Assembly: GCA_907165275.2 (NCBI GenBank)
Contig: OU015655.1
Coordinates: 12,412,501-12,476,500, forward strand
Source: Zygaena filipendulae
Lineage: Eukaryota; Arthropoda; Insecta; Lepidoptera; Zygaenidae
Length of the DNA: 64,000 nucleotides
Direction: 5' to 3'
Positions 45,283-57,495 of the stretch are shown here, in pieces. Each line of letters opens with the position of its first letter. The first letter of the stretch is position 1. The notes beneath the pieces are model-generated. The model did not search any database. It had not been told where the DNA came from and saw nothing but the letters and a program-made list of their open reading frames with translations. Both the position numbers and the translations under genes were made by a program.

Positions 45283-47230
45283 GCCTCAAATAAGGAAAGT
45301 AGCTGGTTGGAAGTGAGATACATTTATTTGGAAAAGGTATTTTTTTGTATTTATTGAAACACCGTCTTGTGAAACGTGGTCAAGTAGACCACTTGACTAA
45401 TACGGGTCACGGTTTTTCTTTCTGTGCGTGGGTGCGCAGCAGTTATTTTCCAAAGGTTTGTTTTTGTCAACCGGTCACACGATTACTGGAATAAATTAAA
45501 AAACTCTAAATTCAAGAAAGTAAAATCGAATGTAGCATAAACAAGTCGTTAGGTTTATAATCAATATCGGCAAGCTGCAATTTTATGCACCCTGACTCCT
45601 GAGTAAGCAACTGATTCTTGCAGTACACTTAAACATATAACTTAGCCCATAGTTTAAAACGATTTCTATTATTATCCGAATTATCACATGGTCATTGGTC
45701 ACCCGGTAAAAACAGCATGAATAAATAATACTTACTTATGTAATTATTGACTTTGACTTATTTTTTCTAACTCAATTTGCACAATTTTATTTTTAGCCGC
45801 ATTCAACTGCTGTATTTTAATTGATGGAGTTGTTCGATTGGTAAATAGGCCAAATCTTTTTTACCAGTAGCCTTAACCCAACTCTTGCACCTAAAACAAA
45901 AATAATGGATTTATCGATATCTGTAAAAAAAAAATTGGTATAGATATTTTTCGCACTATTCACATATTGTTTCAAATCACTTAATAAATTTTCAAAACAG
46001 TATTTTTGTTATTTTAAGCTCTGAATAAGAATAAAAACAACTATAAATTGAATAAAATTTACGTAACGGACTGGATCAGGAGGAAATCTTGAAATAAAAG
46101 TCCTTTTTACACCATTTTCATTCTTCGATTTTACTCCGCAAATTCACACGTTTTATAAGACATTCGATTGTTCACTTACAAGACAAAACAAACGTACTAA
46201 ACTAAAAAAAACACTGAAATACTATTAAATTAACAAATTATAACACAATAACAATTAATTTTTCTTTCAAATGAACCAGACGCCAAAATTTTTACCGCGA
46301 AGACAGCGACTGACTAACATTGCCATAGACGAGAAGATCGAATGCCACCATTTCAACATGGACACAATCCATACATTTTTTCTGAAGTATGGAAGTTGCG
46401 ACAGCCTATGATCTTTGCAGTGTTGCCAACCCTCAAAAATATTTACCCCTAAAAGTTAAGTCAAAAACCCCTAAATGCCCCTAAATACAATAATATTATT
46501 TAAAAAAAAACTTTATAGTAAATAGCAGCGCCAAGATTTTTGCCTAGTTTCGAAATCATTAAGGTGAAATAATTATTGGTCTTAAAAAAAAACAATTTAA
46601 TCAAAAGCACAAATGTCTCTTGTTTTTTTTTACGACCAATCTTTTTTTCCTAATTACAAAATGAAGATTTATCATCAAAATGCTAATTATGAAATTCTTA
46701 ATTTTTTAAATTACGGCTTTCCTATTGATCGTTGTAAAAATATTATAGTAAAAGTATCGATCGTAGTAAACCTTAAAAGAGTGAGAAAACCTAACGTCAT
46801 TACTGTCATTGCAAGGGTCGAAAATTCGCGCGGGTGATATATATAGCGGGCACCAGCTAGTTTATAATAATATTAGCTGTATTTGTTTTTTCATACTTTT
46901 CGTCAGCGCTCAGCGGCGTTTCGAATGAGACTGAGACACATCGGTTGGATCATTTGCCTCCACACGTACCAATTTGGTTGGACGGTTGGCTTGTCGGGTG
47001 CGTCGGCGAGCCGACCACGTCCAACCAATATTAATAATAATTATGTTGGACCGACTACCCTATACACTTTCCGATTTGGTCGTGATCGGGCGGTTGGTGC
47101 CAACCAAATTGGATCGTCTGTTACTAGTAATGGAATGGACAAGGTATTCGCGGGTAAGAGAAAGTGATATTATTCTTCCTATGCACACATGTAAATTACC
47201 AGTATTGCCACTAAATAAATTACTTCCAAT
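45283..47230. other. Intergenic, largely unassigned
   Basis: Contains a possible THAP-like remnant (45803-45890, minus) and, at 46960-47110, a GC-richer stretch where TTGGTTGGACGGTTGG words and their reverse complement CCAACCA alternate. The frame at 46613-46837 has no recognisable motif. Confidence 0.45.
45803..45890 (-). pseudogene. Possible THAP-domain exon remnant
   Basis: After a TTTTAG acceptor the frame reads CKSWVKATGKKDLAYLPIEQ and ends LHQLKYSS-stop. The spacing of Trp, the basic-Asp-Leu word and the following Leu resembles the middle of a THAP zinc-finger domain (host regulators or P-type transposases). The expected C..HF motif is missing because of the stop, and no first half with CxxxC was found. 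An AATAAA follows within about 20 bp. The match is weak. Confidence 0.3.
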
Positions 47231-47234
47231 TGCA

Positions 47235-48110
47235 TATAGGCGATGCCCAATCTTCTGCGTTAACTATACCTGCTGGCGTTCCACAAGGATTCCTTGGACC
47301 GCTTTTATTCCTCGTATATGTCAACGATATCCCTATCCAACCACGTACGCACCTTGCTTGTTTCGCTGATGACACCATTGTTTTTACTTCTGATAGAGAA
47401 CCCCATATTATAATTGGAAGGCTCCAGCTTGCTATTGAAAAACTTGAAAAATATTTAACAACATGGAAACTAAAGTTGAATGAGAAACTAAAACTGAAGA
47501 TATCATGTTTACTCGACATCGTAGCATACCAATCACATCTTTGATCGTCAGGAACCACAAAATAAAATGGAGTAAGTCCATCAAGTACCTAGGAGTTCAC
47601 TTCGACACTAAACTCAATTGGTCCAACCATATCACTGCTACGCGTGACAAAAGTCTGAAGGCCTTGCAAGACATAAATCCGTTGATTAAACGTAAAGCTA
47701 AACTCACCAGTAACACTAAACGTCTATACACAACCCTTATTAGACCCATTTTGACGTATGCTGCACCTGTTTGGAGCAGTACATGTGATTCTAACTACGC
47801 CAAACTTCAAGTTGTACAAAATAAAGCATTAAAATCTTCTTACAATACACCATTTAAAGCGAATTTAAAATCATTACATGCACGTATAAAATTATTACCT
47901 ATAAAAAGTTTTATTCTTAAACAAACACGAAAATTTTACTTGTATAATAATTCTCAACACCAAAATTTCCTGATATCCACAATCGGCATAACAAGATCGC
48001 AAAACCTGCCCTATATCGATAAGTATTGCCGGTACCGCTTGCCCCATCACTACGTATTCAGAGAGAAGGTAATCACTACGTTTTACGTATTGAACTCGGG
48101 TGACGAGTGA
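47235..48110 (+). pseudogene. Broken jockey-type LINE reverse transcriptase fragment
   Basis: The first frame (to about 47485) carries IPAGVPQG, LLFLVYVNDI and a FADD box. The homology continues one frame over from about 47505 with IKYLGVHFDTKLNW, LIRPILTYAAPVW and NKALKSSYNTP, the RT thumb and C-terminal region. A single-base change in the AAACTAAAAC stretch near 47485 explains the shift. Both ends are truncated and there is no poly(A), so it is older than the LINE at 42127. Confidence 0.9.
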
Positions 48111-48279
48111 ATGTCATAATTAATGTTTGCACTTTGCTTTTGGACATTTACCTATAGTTCGCTGCTGTTGTACTCAACGTGTAGGTAAGTTTAAAACTTA
48201 CCCGCGCGTTTGTAACTAATCAATAATATTAAATTACGTACTATTATTTGATTTTAAAAATTTGTAAGTAACAGTTTTA

Positions 48280-50035
48280 CTTTTGATGGATAGTTTCGGC
48301 GGGCAGTCAACTCACTACCTGATGAGGAGCAGGAATCGAAGATGTCAAGGTTTTCCCACAATCACAGAAACCTCCTTTCCACATCTTAAATACATTATAT
48401 CGACCTAGAGATGCTTCTTCTGGGAGAACAATTATGCTTAACTTTTTTTCGCCAGCCATTTCGAATCCGTCCGCCATCTTGGAATTATTTATATCCCGAT
48501 AGAAGAAGATAGTGCACCACTGACTGTACAAATTTTTTTTCAATACCCACGGCCGATAGTTTCCGAGCCAGGGCCGAAACAATTTCCCCTTACAAACAAC
48601 TAATGTTCGGCGGCCATCTTGAAAAATGACGCAATCGAAAAACTGATTCGATATTCGGCATCAGCGACCCCAAAAACCCCCGGATGCCGATCCTCACCCG
48701 GATCGGATCAACTTTTTTTCGGCCGCCATTTTGAATCCGCCATTTTGGATTTTTACTACGCCAGGCGGTTGCCCCCCATTGACCTCTATTTGTTTGAGCA
48801 CCCCCCATCAGACTCCTATAGTTTCGGAGATAATCGAGTTTGAATTTTGTTCGGCGGCCATGTTTTTTTCCGCCATTTTGAAAACAAAGTTACACTATTG
48901 AAATTTGCCCAAGGTGTGGATGAAATTTATTTAGAAACGTTTTCACTTTCGATGGATAGTTTCGGCGGGCAGTCGACTCACTACCCGATGAGAAGCAGGA
49001 ATCGAAGATGTCGAGGTTTTCCCATAATCACCGAAACGCCCCCTCTACATGTTCCATACATTATATCAACCTAGAGATGCTCCTTCTGGGAGAACAATTA
49101 TGTCAATGAGTGAGTGGTAATCTAGCTTTATATATTATAATAACTAGATTCGCCCTGTGCGCGAGCTGCGAGCAGCTCGCGTTTCCGAGCCAGGGCCGAA
49201 ACAATTTCCCCATACAAACAACTAATGTTCGGCAGCCATCTTGAAAAATGACGCAATCGAAAAACTGTTTCGATATTCGGCATTAGCGACCCCAAAAACC
49301 CCCGGATGCTGAACCTCACCCGGATCGGATCAACTTTTTTTTCGCCAGCCATTTCGAATCCGTCCGCCATCTTGGAATTATTTATATCCCGATAGAAGAA
49401 GATAGTGCACCACCAACTGTACAAATTTTTTTTCAATACCCACGGCCGATAGTTTCCGAGCCAGGGCCGAAACAATTTCCCCATACAAACAACTAATGTT
49501 CGGCGGCCATCTTGAAAAATGACGCAATCGAAAAACTGATTCGATATTCGGCATCAGCGACCCCAAAAACCCCCGGATGCCGATCCTCACCCGGATCGGA
49601 TCAACTTTTTTTTCGGCCGCCATTTGGAATCCGCCATTTTGGATTTTTACCACGCCAGGCGGTTGCCCCCCATTGACCTCTATGACATTTGTTTGAGCAC
49701 TCCCTACCTGACTCTTTTAGTTTCGGAGATAATCGAGTTTGAATTTTGTTCGACGGCCATGTTTTTTTCCGCCATTTTGAAAAAAAAGTTACACTATTAA
49801 AATTTGCCCAAGGTGTGGATGAAATTTAGTAAGAAACGTTTTCACTTTCGATGGATAGTTTCGGCGGGCAGTCGACTCACTACCTGATGAGAAGCAGGAA
49901 TCGAAGATGTCGAGGTTTTCCCATAATCACCGAAACGTCCCCTCTACATGTTCCATACATTATATCAACCTAGAGATGCTCCTTCTGGGAGAACAATTAT
50001 GTCAATGAGTGAGTGGTAATCGAGCTTTATATATT
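48280..50035 (+). repeat. Three overlapping partial copies of one dispersed repeat
   Basis: TTTCGGCGGGCAGTC recurs at about 48293, 48958 and 49858, and GCCATCTTGAAAAATGACGC at about 48611, 49236 and 49506. The units are direct but of unequal length, and 3413-3872 is a copy in the opposite orientation. Minus-strand frames across the units are shared (GFLGSLMPNIE...), yet I see no domain and they look like by-products. Confidence 0.75.
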
Positions 50036-50063
50036 ATAATAATAATAATAATAATAATAATAG
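50036..50063. repeat. (AAT)n microsatellite
   Basis: About nine uninterrupted AAT units at the end of the 48.3-50.0 kb repeat cluster. Confidence 0.85.
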
Positions 50064-50127
50064 GTTGTTTTGTATATTAACTATAAATCACCGATTCCTG
50101 AAGGTGTCAAGGGGATTTATAATTTAA

Positions 50128-51265
50128 GCGGGGCAAGTGAAATGAAAACTATGTAGGTGCAAATAACGTTTTATTGGAACTTAAGTTCCTTAGCGCAGGG
50201 TACGGATGAGGCAAACCAGCTTATTTCTCGACATGGCATCATAAAAGTTGCGCGCTTGGTTTATGGTTTTTGAAACGAGTATCATTGCTTGCTTATTGGT
50301 TCGCACCAGCTGCTCTCATTGTCAGTAAGTTTAGTTTTTCGAAAGAAACTGCTTGGGAAATGCTTGAAACGAATCCTTGAATAGATATTTGGTTTCCAAT
50401 TTACACGACCAGTGCTTGCTATCCAGTTAATAAGAGTAACCGATTTAAAAGGACATCTGAAAAAGAAAAAAATAACATGAAAAATTAAAAAATAATATGA
50501 TGTGGACAATGAAGTCATCAGGCCCAATATTCTAAAATATCCAAATCGAATCGAATATAAAATTGTTTATTTCATACACTACTCATATGAGCAAGAGCAA
50601 GAGCATGCAAGTTTTTCAGCTTAGACTCACTTTGCACCAGTCTTACACGCGAAGGGTATAGTAAACGTGATTATCTTAACAGTCAAATTAAACTTATTCG
50701 ATTCAATACCGAAGTTTTAAAATACAGCGTCTGAGAGATAGTTGACTAAAATCTTTCAGTATTTTGTCCCACGTTGGAAAAAAAACCAAATGATGGAAAC
50801 GATTGGCACTTGGCATGAAACTTGGTCGAGATAATTTTGTTACACCTCATAGGTACCTACTAATATTATAAAAAAAAGGGAAATTAATCTGGGTAAGCTA
50901 GCAACCTTTGTTGTAGTATAACCCGACATATTACGGAAAGCATGGTAACGACATAGTCTCCATTATGGAATAAGGACTACGTAATTTGGCAAGATTATAC
51001 ATTAAATTAAGAAGGCTTTTTGTTATATCACGAAGCTGTTATTGTGAACATATTTGCTATTTTACACAAAGAAAACACATTTACATGAAAGTAAATCATT
51101 ACATTGCATACCGATGAAATGTTACATTCTCTGTTTTCCTTTCATTACGGCTCTTACAGCAAAATACAACATATCACTATGTCCACAACAAAAGAAAACA
51201 CTTTAAACACGATATGAAAGTCTATTTAGCTTTCTTTAACAACGTCTTTTATCAAAATAAATAAA
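50128..51265 (+). repeat. 1.1-kb repeat, single-copy version of the unit inside the 53816-57495 element
   Basis: Starts AAGCGGGGCAAGTGAAATG, like 54251, and ends near ATCAAAATAAATAAAGAGC, like 57150. It lacks both the 1,175-bp tandem duplication and the roughly 500-bp segment after GGTAGAGATAAAAAA seen there. It lies immediately upstream of RNase H1-like copy 2. Confidence 0.8.
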
Positions 51266-51449
51266 GAGCAACGTAGATGTCTGCCTACAATACACATGTA
51301 GGATAAACGATACGCAAGAAAGAGCCTAAAAACAATTGTTTCATCCAGCTCGCACCTACATATTTAACATTCGCACTTTCTCACTCTTATAATTATTGTT
51401 ATTTTAGCAGCTGTCCATTCTATTCTCCGTCCACGTCTTTATGTCTAAA

Positions 51450-53815
51450 GATCTAAACTAAATAATAAAAGCACTATGTAGTCTGTGCCACGTAGTGATT
51501 ATCTTCTCTCTGGTCTGTGCTACTGAAACTACTGATTTGTGCTCTCTACCCACAAAAATCAAAATAAAATACTTCTACCCTCCATACCAATACTTTAGAA
51601 ATAAGTCTAGTGCGTAACTGTTAAATTTTTTTAAGTGCTTCTCAAGTTTGAAATTAAGTGTAAATGAAGAAAAACTAAAGATTTTCAAAATGCCTTTTTA
51701 TGCAGTAGCGATAGGTCGAACCACTGGCATATTTACGTCTTGGGCCGATTGTAAAGCCCAGGTGCAGGGTTTACCTTGGGCAGTGTTTAAAAAATTTGAT
51801 TCGGTTGATGAAGCTCGAATATATTTAAATACCACCATTACTATTAGCTTTCGACCACTAAGAAGATCAACCAATAATAGTATTGATAGTCACAAAAATC
51901 CACATTCGACATCACCAAGTTTTCAATATAAAGCTTCTGATCGGAATGAAGAAGATTCTTACGGTTCGGACGACGGTGAAGATTTGAGTACAGTATTGAC
52001 TAAAATGATGGACGACATAGAGAAAAGGCTACGCAGTTCTGAAAAAGAAATAAATAAGATTTTAAAACAAAATACATCGAAATCACCTGGTCAAGCGAAT
52101 TTGATTAAGCCACCACAAATAAGAAATCGAACACATAGTCATTTGGAATACGAAAAGGATGACGATGGCTTTACAATTGTGTACACTGATGGTGCTCATT
52201 CATTCAATGATAAACGGGGAACCAGGGCTGGTTATGGTGTGTACTGGGGGAACGGCCACCCTCTGAACACCTCTGCACCTGTGACTGGTCCAGCTACAAA
52301 AAACTCTGGTGAGATCCAGGCAGCAACACATGCCATCAAACAAGCTATACAGAACGGTATCAAAAAGCTGGCTATTCATACAGTTTCACAGTTCCTCATA
52401 AAATCTGTTACCAAATACCAAAAAAATGGTAATTGAATAATTTCCGTGCATTTTTAATGTCTTACTTGTGTTACTTATAAAATAAAATCTTAATATACCC
52501 TACACACAGATAATATAATATTATACTACCCTACAAAATTCTGTATTTTCAGGTTGGGAACACAGTGGATTGATATTCGAGTATGGTGGGCTACAGAAAA
52601 ACAGGTTTGATTTAATGGAGCTATACAAATTACAGAACCAAGTGCAAATTAAATGGAACTATGTTGAAGCTCGTCACGGCATGCACGGTAATAAAATGGC
52701 TGACCAATTTGCCAGAGAGGGAGTAGCTCTGCACAAAAACTAGCAACTGCATTACTAATGTTTTTTTTTGTCTTTGTAACGATTTCTATTATAATTATGT
52801 TGGTAATGTTGAATAAGTGACATTGAAAGGAGTCTGGTTATTTATGGGCTCTGCATTTTTTGTACACTTGAAAAATTATTAAGAGTTTTGTAATGGTTGT
52901 AATAGATAGCTCAAATGGGAGGCATGTGTAGATTTTGTAGACTATGAAAAAAGAGGGTATGTATTTGTAGACCAGTTAATTTTCTTTTTATCTTAGTCAC
53001 ACTGATTTAAAACCAAAATGAAGGATTAAGCTGGACCTTGACCTTGTTTATTAAAATCTTTTGTTTCATGTTACTATTTTTTTCTGTTGACATTCTTTAC
53101 ATTCTCCAATCTAGGAGCATTTCATTGTTTTTTATTTAATTCTTAAGGAAACTCTTTCAAATCTATAGCTTCAGTAAAAAAATTAACTGGGATGATTATT
53201 ATTTCCTTTATTTTTGTCAGGCAGGTATATGTTAACAAAATGTATTTAATGGGAGGCTAGCCGTTTGCAAGCTGTCAAGTGTCAAGTGAGGTGTCAAGTA
53301 TAAATTCAGGTTATGTTAAAATGAGATTAATTTTATTTTAATAATATAATTCTTTATTCAAATATTTTCTTTGTATTTTGATCTTTTTCTTGAAGTTACC
53401 CTGATTGCTACTATCATAAGTAACTTTGAAAATATTTAGATACCTACCTACATAGTTGTTAAGTGGTACACATTCAAAGTTACTGTAATTACATATTTAT
53501 GCAACAATACTTTTCTGATAGTTGTGAGCAACCAGTTTCAATCATAGCTGAGCTCACATGGACAAATATTACGTATCAAACTGAATGTGATCACAAGGTA
53601 TGTACATTGTACAGCTACGTATATGTCATGGCCACTGGCCAGATCATAATGAAATAATGAACAAAACGAACTTTCTGAAGCTGCAGTTTGTGGTGAAGAT
53701 TGCCATTTATAATAATAGCTGTTTTCCGCGGTTTTACCGGCGTTGATTCTGTAGTTCGCGCCAGAATGCCGATGTAAAAAGTAGGTACCTTAAGTTAGTA
53801 AAGGTACTGTATACC
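51450..53815 (+). repeat. Segmental duplication, block 2 (left part)
   Basis: Direct homologue of 12668-15713. It is broken after TGTATACC (53808-53815) by the 3.68-kb element, and resumes at 57496. Compared with block 1 it has an extra stretch of about 45 bp at 51465-51512 and lacks the local tandem duplication. Confidence 0.9.
51690..52743 (+). CDS. RNase H1-like protein, copy 2; third catalytic Asp replaced by Val
   Basis: Exons 51690-52428 and 52553-52743, 309 aa, same phase-1 intron as copy 1. The hybrid-binding domain (1-48) and FKKF are kept. The RNase H fold has D167 (YTDG, the more usual form), E208 and D297 (KMADQFAREG, closer to typical RNase H1 than copy 1), but again V232 in HTVSQF (codon GTT, 52383-52385). 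It stops at N309 with TAG, five residues earlier than copy 1. I count about 40 coding differences from copy 1 in exon 1, all but about five replacing amino acids, with a cluster at residues 39-53. The family role is hybrid cleavage. I infer a binding but non-cleaving protein, or an enzyme family member on the way to loss. The shared valine means the change predates the duplication. Confidence 0.85.
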
Positions 53816-53827
53816 CTCAGACGAAAT

Positions 53828-54122
53828 ACTTTTTTTAATACAGTTGCTCAAAAAGTGGCGTATTGCAGGGACGTTTAGCGTTCGGGATGTGGGCTATTAC
53901 ATACTCGAGCTTTTTGTTTACCTTTCCCGAACTCGTGCGTTCTCTTTGCCAACTGTCAAATGGCGACACGACTTTGACACACTTTTTTGCATTGCGAAAC
54001 GTAGGTTTCGCATTACTAATACGACTAGCGCCATCTCTTGATCACAGTTGGAACTTAGTTGAGTTTGTTGTGTTTTTGATATTTTATTAAATTTCTTCAT
54101 TTTTTTCGCAACTGTATTAAAA
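53828..54122. repeat. MITE nested at the left end of the 3.68-kb element
   Basis: TTTTTAATACAGTTGC at the left and GCAACTGTATTAAAAA at the right are inverted repeats about 290 bp apart. Open frames inside are not genes. Confidence 0.75.
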
Positions 54123-54292
54123 ATAGTTGTTCCGTAGACGGAGAATGAACTAGACGAGGCATTCGCGTATAGCGTAAGAGAAAGTGATATTCTATATATA
54201 TTTAAGCATACATAGGGACAGAGAAAGCGACTTTATTTTATACTATGTAGTGAAGCGGGGCAAGTGAAATGAAAACTATGTAGGTGCAAATA

Positions 54293-56642
54293 ACGTTTTA
54301 TTGGAACTTAATTTCCTTGGCGCACGCTACGGATGAGGCAAACCAGCTTATTTCTCGTCAGGGCATCATAAAAGTTGCGCGCTTGGCTTATGGTTTTTGA
54401 AACGATTATTATTATTGCTTGCTTATTGGTTCGCGCCAGCTGCTCTCATTGACAGTAAGTTTAGTTTTTCGAAAGAAACTGCTTGGAAATGCTTGAAACG
54501 AACCCTTGAATAGCTATTTGGTTTCCAATTTACACGACCAGTGCTTGCTGTCCAGTTAATAAGAGTAACCAATTTAAAAGGAAATCTGAAAAAGAAAAAA
54601 AGTATAAAATACACACTGTATTAACATGAAAAATGAAAAAATATATGACTTGTGACTTGGACAATGTAGTCATCAGGCCCAATATTCTAAAATTTCCAAA
54701 TCGAATCTAAAATTGTTTATTTCATACACTACTCATACAGTCAAGAGCATGCCAGATTTTCAGCCAGTCTTACACGCGAAGGGTACAGTACACGTGATTC
54801 TGTTGACGGTCAAATTGAACTTATTCGATTCGATACTGAAGTTTTAAAATACAGTGTCTGAGACATAGTTGACTAGAATCTTTCAGTATTTTATCCCACG
54901 TTGAAAAAAAAAACAAATGATGGAAACGATTGGCACTTGGCATGAAACTTGGTAGAGATAAAAAAAAAATTCCAGTCTATTTTAAAGATATATGTATGGC
55001 CTACTTAAATAAAGCAAAAAAAAAGAAAAAAATATACGCATAAATTAATTAAATAGAGCGTTTCAAAGTTCCTACTTTTGACTTTACCGCCGAAACGCGG
55101 AATGACGTCACTAGTTCAAAATTACGCCTTATTAACCTGTGATAGAAATGTCACTGTCGGGTCATGTGACACTGACAGACAGATAACTTCAATATCCAAA
55201 AGCGAAATTAAGGTTGAACTGTGTCGAGTTCAGAAAATTAAAAATATGCGTTGACTGTATGCACTTAGTTTCTTTTGCCTTCTCTGAAAGAGGTAAATGT
55301 TTCCTAAAAAAATAAAAGTGACGTAATCTGTTAAGTGTGGCTGTGATTGGTGTTTCGTAACAACGTTCCGTTTCACAAAATTAAAAGTTGAATATTTTAG
55401 AAACTTAAAATTTTTTTAGTAAATCTTTCACGATAACGCTTTTCTAAGGCTCTATTTTTGACATATTACGTTTTATTGGAACTTAATTTCCTTGGCGCAC
55501 GCTACGGATGAGGCAAACCAGCTTATTTCTCGTCAGGGCATCATAAAAGTTGCGCGCTTGGCTTATGGTTTTTGAAACGATTATTATTATTGCTTGCTTA
55601 TTGGTTCGCGCCAGCTGCTCTCATTGACAGTAAGTTTAGTTTTTCGAAAGAAACTGCTTGGAAATGCTTGAAACGAACCCTTGAATAGCTATTTGGTTTC
55701 CAATTTACACGACCAGTGCTTGCTGTCCAGTTAATAAGAGTAACCAATTTAAAAGGAAATCTGAAAAAGAAAAAAAGTATAAAATACACACTGTATTAAC
55801 ATGAAAAATGAAAAAATATATGACTTGTGACTTGGACAATGTAGTCATCAGGCCCAATATTCTAAAATTTCCAAATCGAATCTAAAATTGTTTATTTCAT
55901 ACACTACTCATACAGTCAAGAGCATGCAAGATTTTCAGCCAGTCTTACACGCGAAGGGTACAGTACACGTGATTCTGTTGACGGTCAAATTGAACTTATT
56001 CGATTCGATACTGAAGTTTTAAAATACAGTGTCTGAGACATAGTTGACTAGAATCTTTCAGTATTTTATCCCACGTTGAAAAAAAAAACAAATGATGGAA
56101 ACGATTGGCACTTGGCATGAAACTTGGTAGAGATAAAAAAAAAATTCCAGTCTATTTTAAAGATATATGTATGGCCTACTTAAATAAAGCAAAAAAAAAG
56201 AAAAAAATATACGCATAAATTAATTAAATAGAGCGTTTCAAAGTTCCTACTTTTGACTTTACCGCCGAAACGCGGAATGACGTCACTAGTTCAAAATTAC
56301 GCCTTATTAACCTGTGATAGAAATGTCACTGTCGGGTCATGTGACACTGACAGACAGATAACTTCAATATCCAAAAGCGAAATTAAGGTTGAACTGTGTC
56401 GAGTTCAGAAAATTAAAAATATGCGTTGACTGTATGCACTTAGTTTCTTTTGCCTTCTCTGAAAGAGGTAAATGTTTCCTAAAAAAATAAAAGTGACGTA
56501 ATCTGTTAAGTGTGGCTGTGATTGGTGTTTCGTAACAACGTTCCGTTTCACAAAATTAAAAGTTGAATATTTTAGAAACTTAAAATTTTTTTAGTAAATC
56601 TTTCACGATAACGCTTTTCTAAGGCTCTATTTTTGACATATT
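54293..56642 (+). repeat. 1,175-bp direct tandem duplication, nearly identical
   Basis: 54293-55467 and 55468-56642 both start ACGTTTTATTGGAACTT and end TTTTTGACATATT. I found one clear difference (GCATGCCAG versus GCATGCAAG), so identity is about 99.9%. The unit has no recognisable gene. It could be a very recent duplication or an assembly artefact. Confidence 0.92.
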
Positions 56643-57171
56643 GACACAATTTCTTATAATAAATTTCATGCAAGTACCCTATTTTGTTACACCGCATAGG
56701 TACCTACTAATATTATAAACAATTGGGAAATTAATCTGGGTAAGCTAGCAACCTTTGTCGTAGTATAACCCGACATATTACGGAAGGCATAGTAACGACG
56801 TGGTAAGGACATAGTCGCCATTATGGAATAAGGACTACGTAATTTGGCAAGATTATACATTAAAATAAGAAAGCAAATTAATGTTGATTTTTTTGTTATA
56901 TTTCTACGATTTATACCACAAAGCTGTTATTATGAATATATTTGCTATTTTGCACAAACAAAACACATTTACATGAAAGTAAATCATTACATACCGATGA
57001 AATGTTACATGCTCCGTTTTCCTTTCATTACGGCTCTTACAGCCTAAAATACTACATATCACTATGTCCACAACAAAAACAAACACTTTAAACACGATAT
57101 GAAAGTCTATTTAGCTTTCAATAATAAAAAAAAACAACGTTTTTTATCAAAATAAACAAAGAGCGCTTCGC

Positions 57172-57204
57172 TTTGTTGGGCAAACTATAACTTTGCCCAA
57201 CAAA
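57172..57204. other. Perfect 13-bp stem hairpin
   Basis: TTTGTTGGGCAAA and TTTGCCCAACAAA are exact reverse complements around a CTATAAC loop, near the right end of the 3.68-kb element. Confidence 0.8.
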
Positions 57205-57495
57205 AAAAACCTATACGCTAGATAAGGACAAAAGATAATCGGAAAACTCTTTCACTCTTAAGAACTTAGCCATAACACTGTCTCGCTTACTATTCGAAAG
57301 AGAAGGAAATCGCCTCATCTATTCATTCTCCATCTACGAGTTGTTCAGTACACGTGCGGAACCGTCATTGCAACTAGTTCCGACTGTCAACCCTCACCTT
57401 CGGCTGCGCCTCGGCTCGGGTAGACATTTGTCGGAACTCTTTGCAATGACAGGCTTTCCGCACTTATAATGAAATATACTATTATTTCGTCTGAG

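Larger units (their letters stand above)
53816..57495. mobile_element. 3.68-kb element with CTCAGACGAAATA ends and 8-bp target duplication
   Basis: The left end CTCAGACGAAATA and right end TATTTCGTCTGAG are exact inverted repeats. TGTATACC is duplicated at 53808-53815 and 57496-57503. The empty site survives in block 1 (15714-15721), which proves the insertion. A subterminal stretch (GTTGTTCCGTAGACGGAGAATGAA at the left, and its inverted counterpart near 57325-57350) is also shared between the ends. No transposase frame is visible; the interior is other repeats, so it is non-autonomous. Confidence 0.93.

Noticed and set aside
54423..55789. Identical 63-codon minus-strand frames at 54423-54614 and 55598-55789, related to 50282-50527
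   Set aside because: They are conserved only because they lie in copies of the same repeat. Low-complexity Phe runs and no domain.
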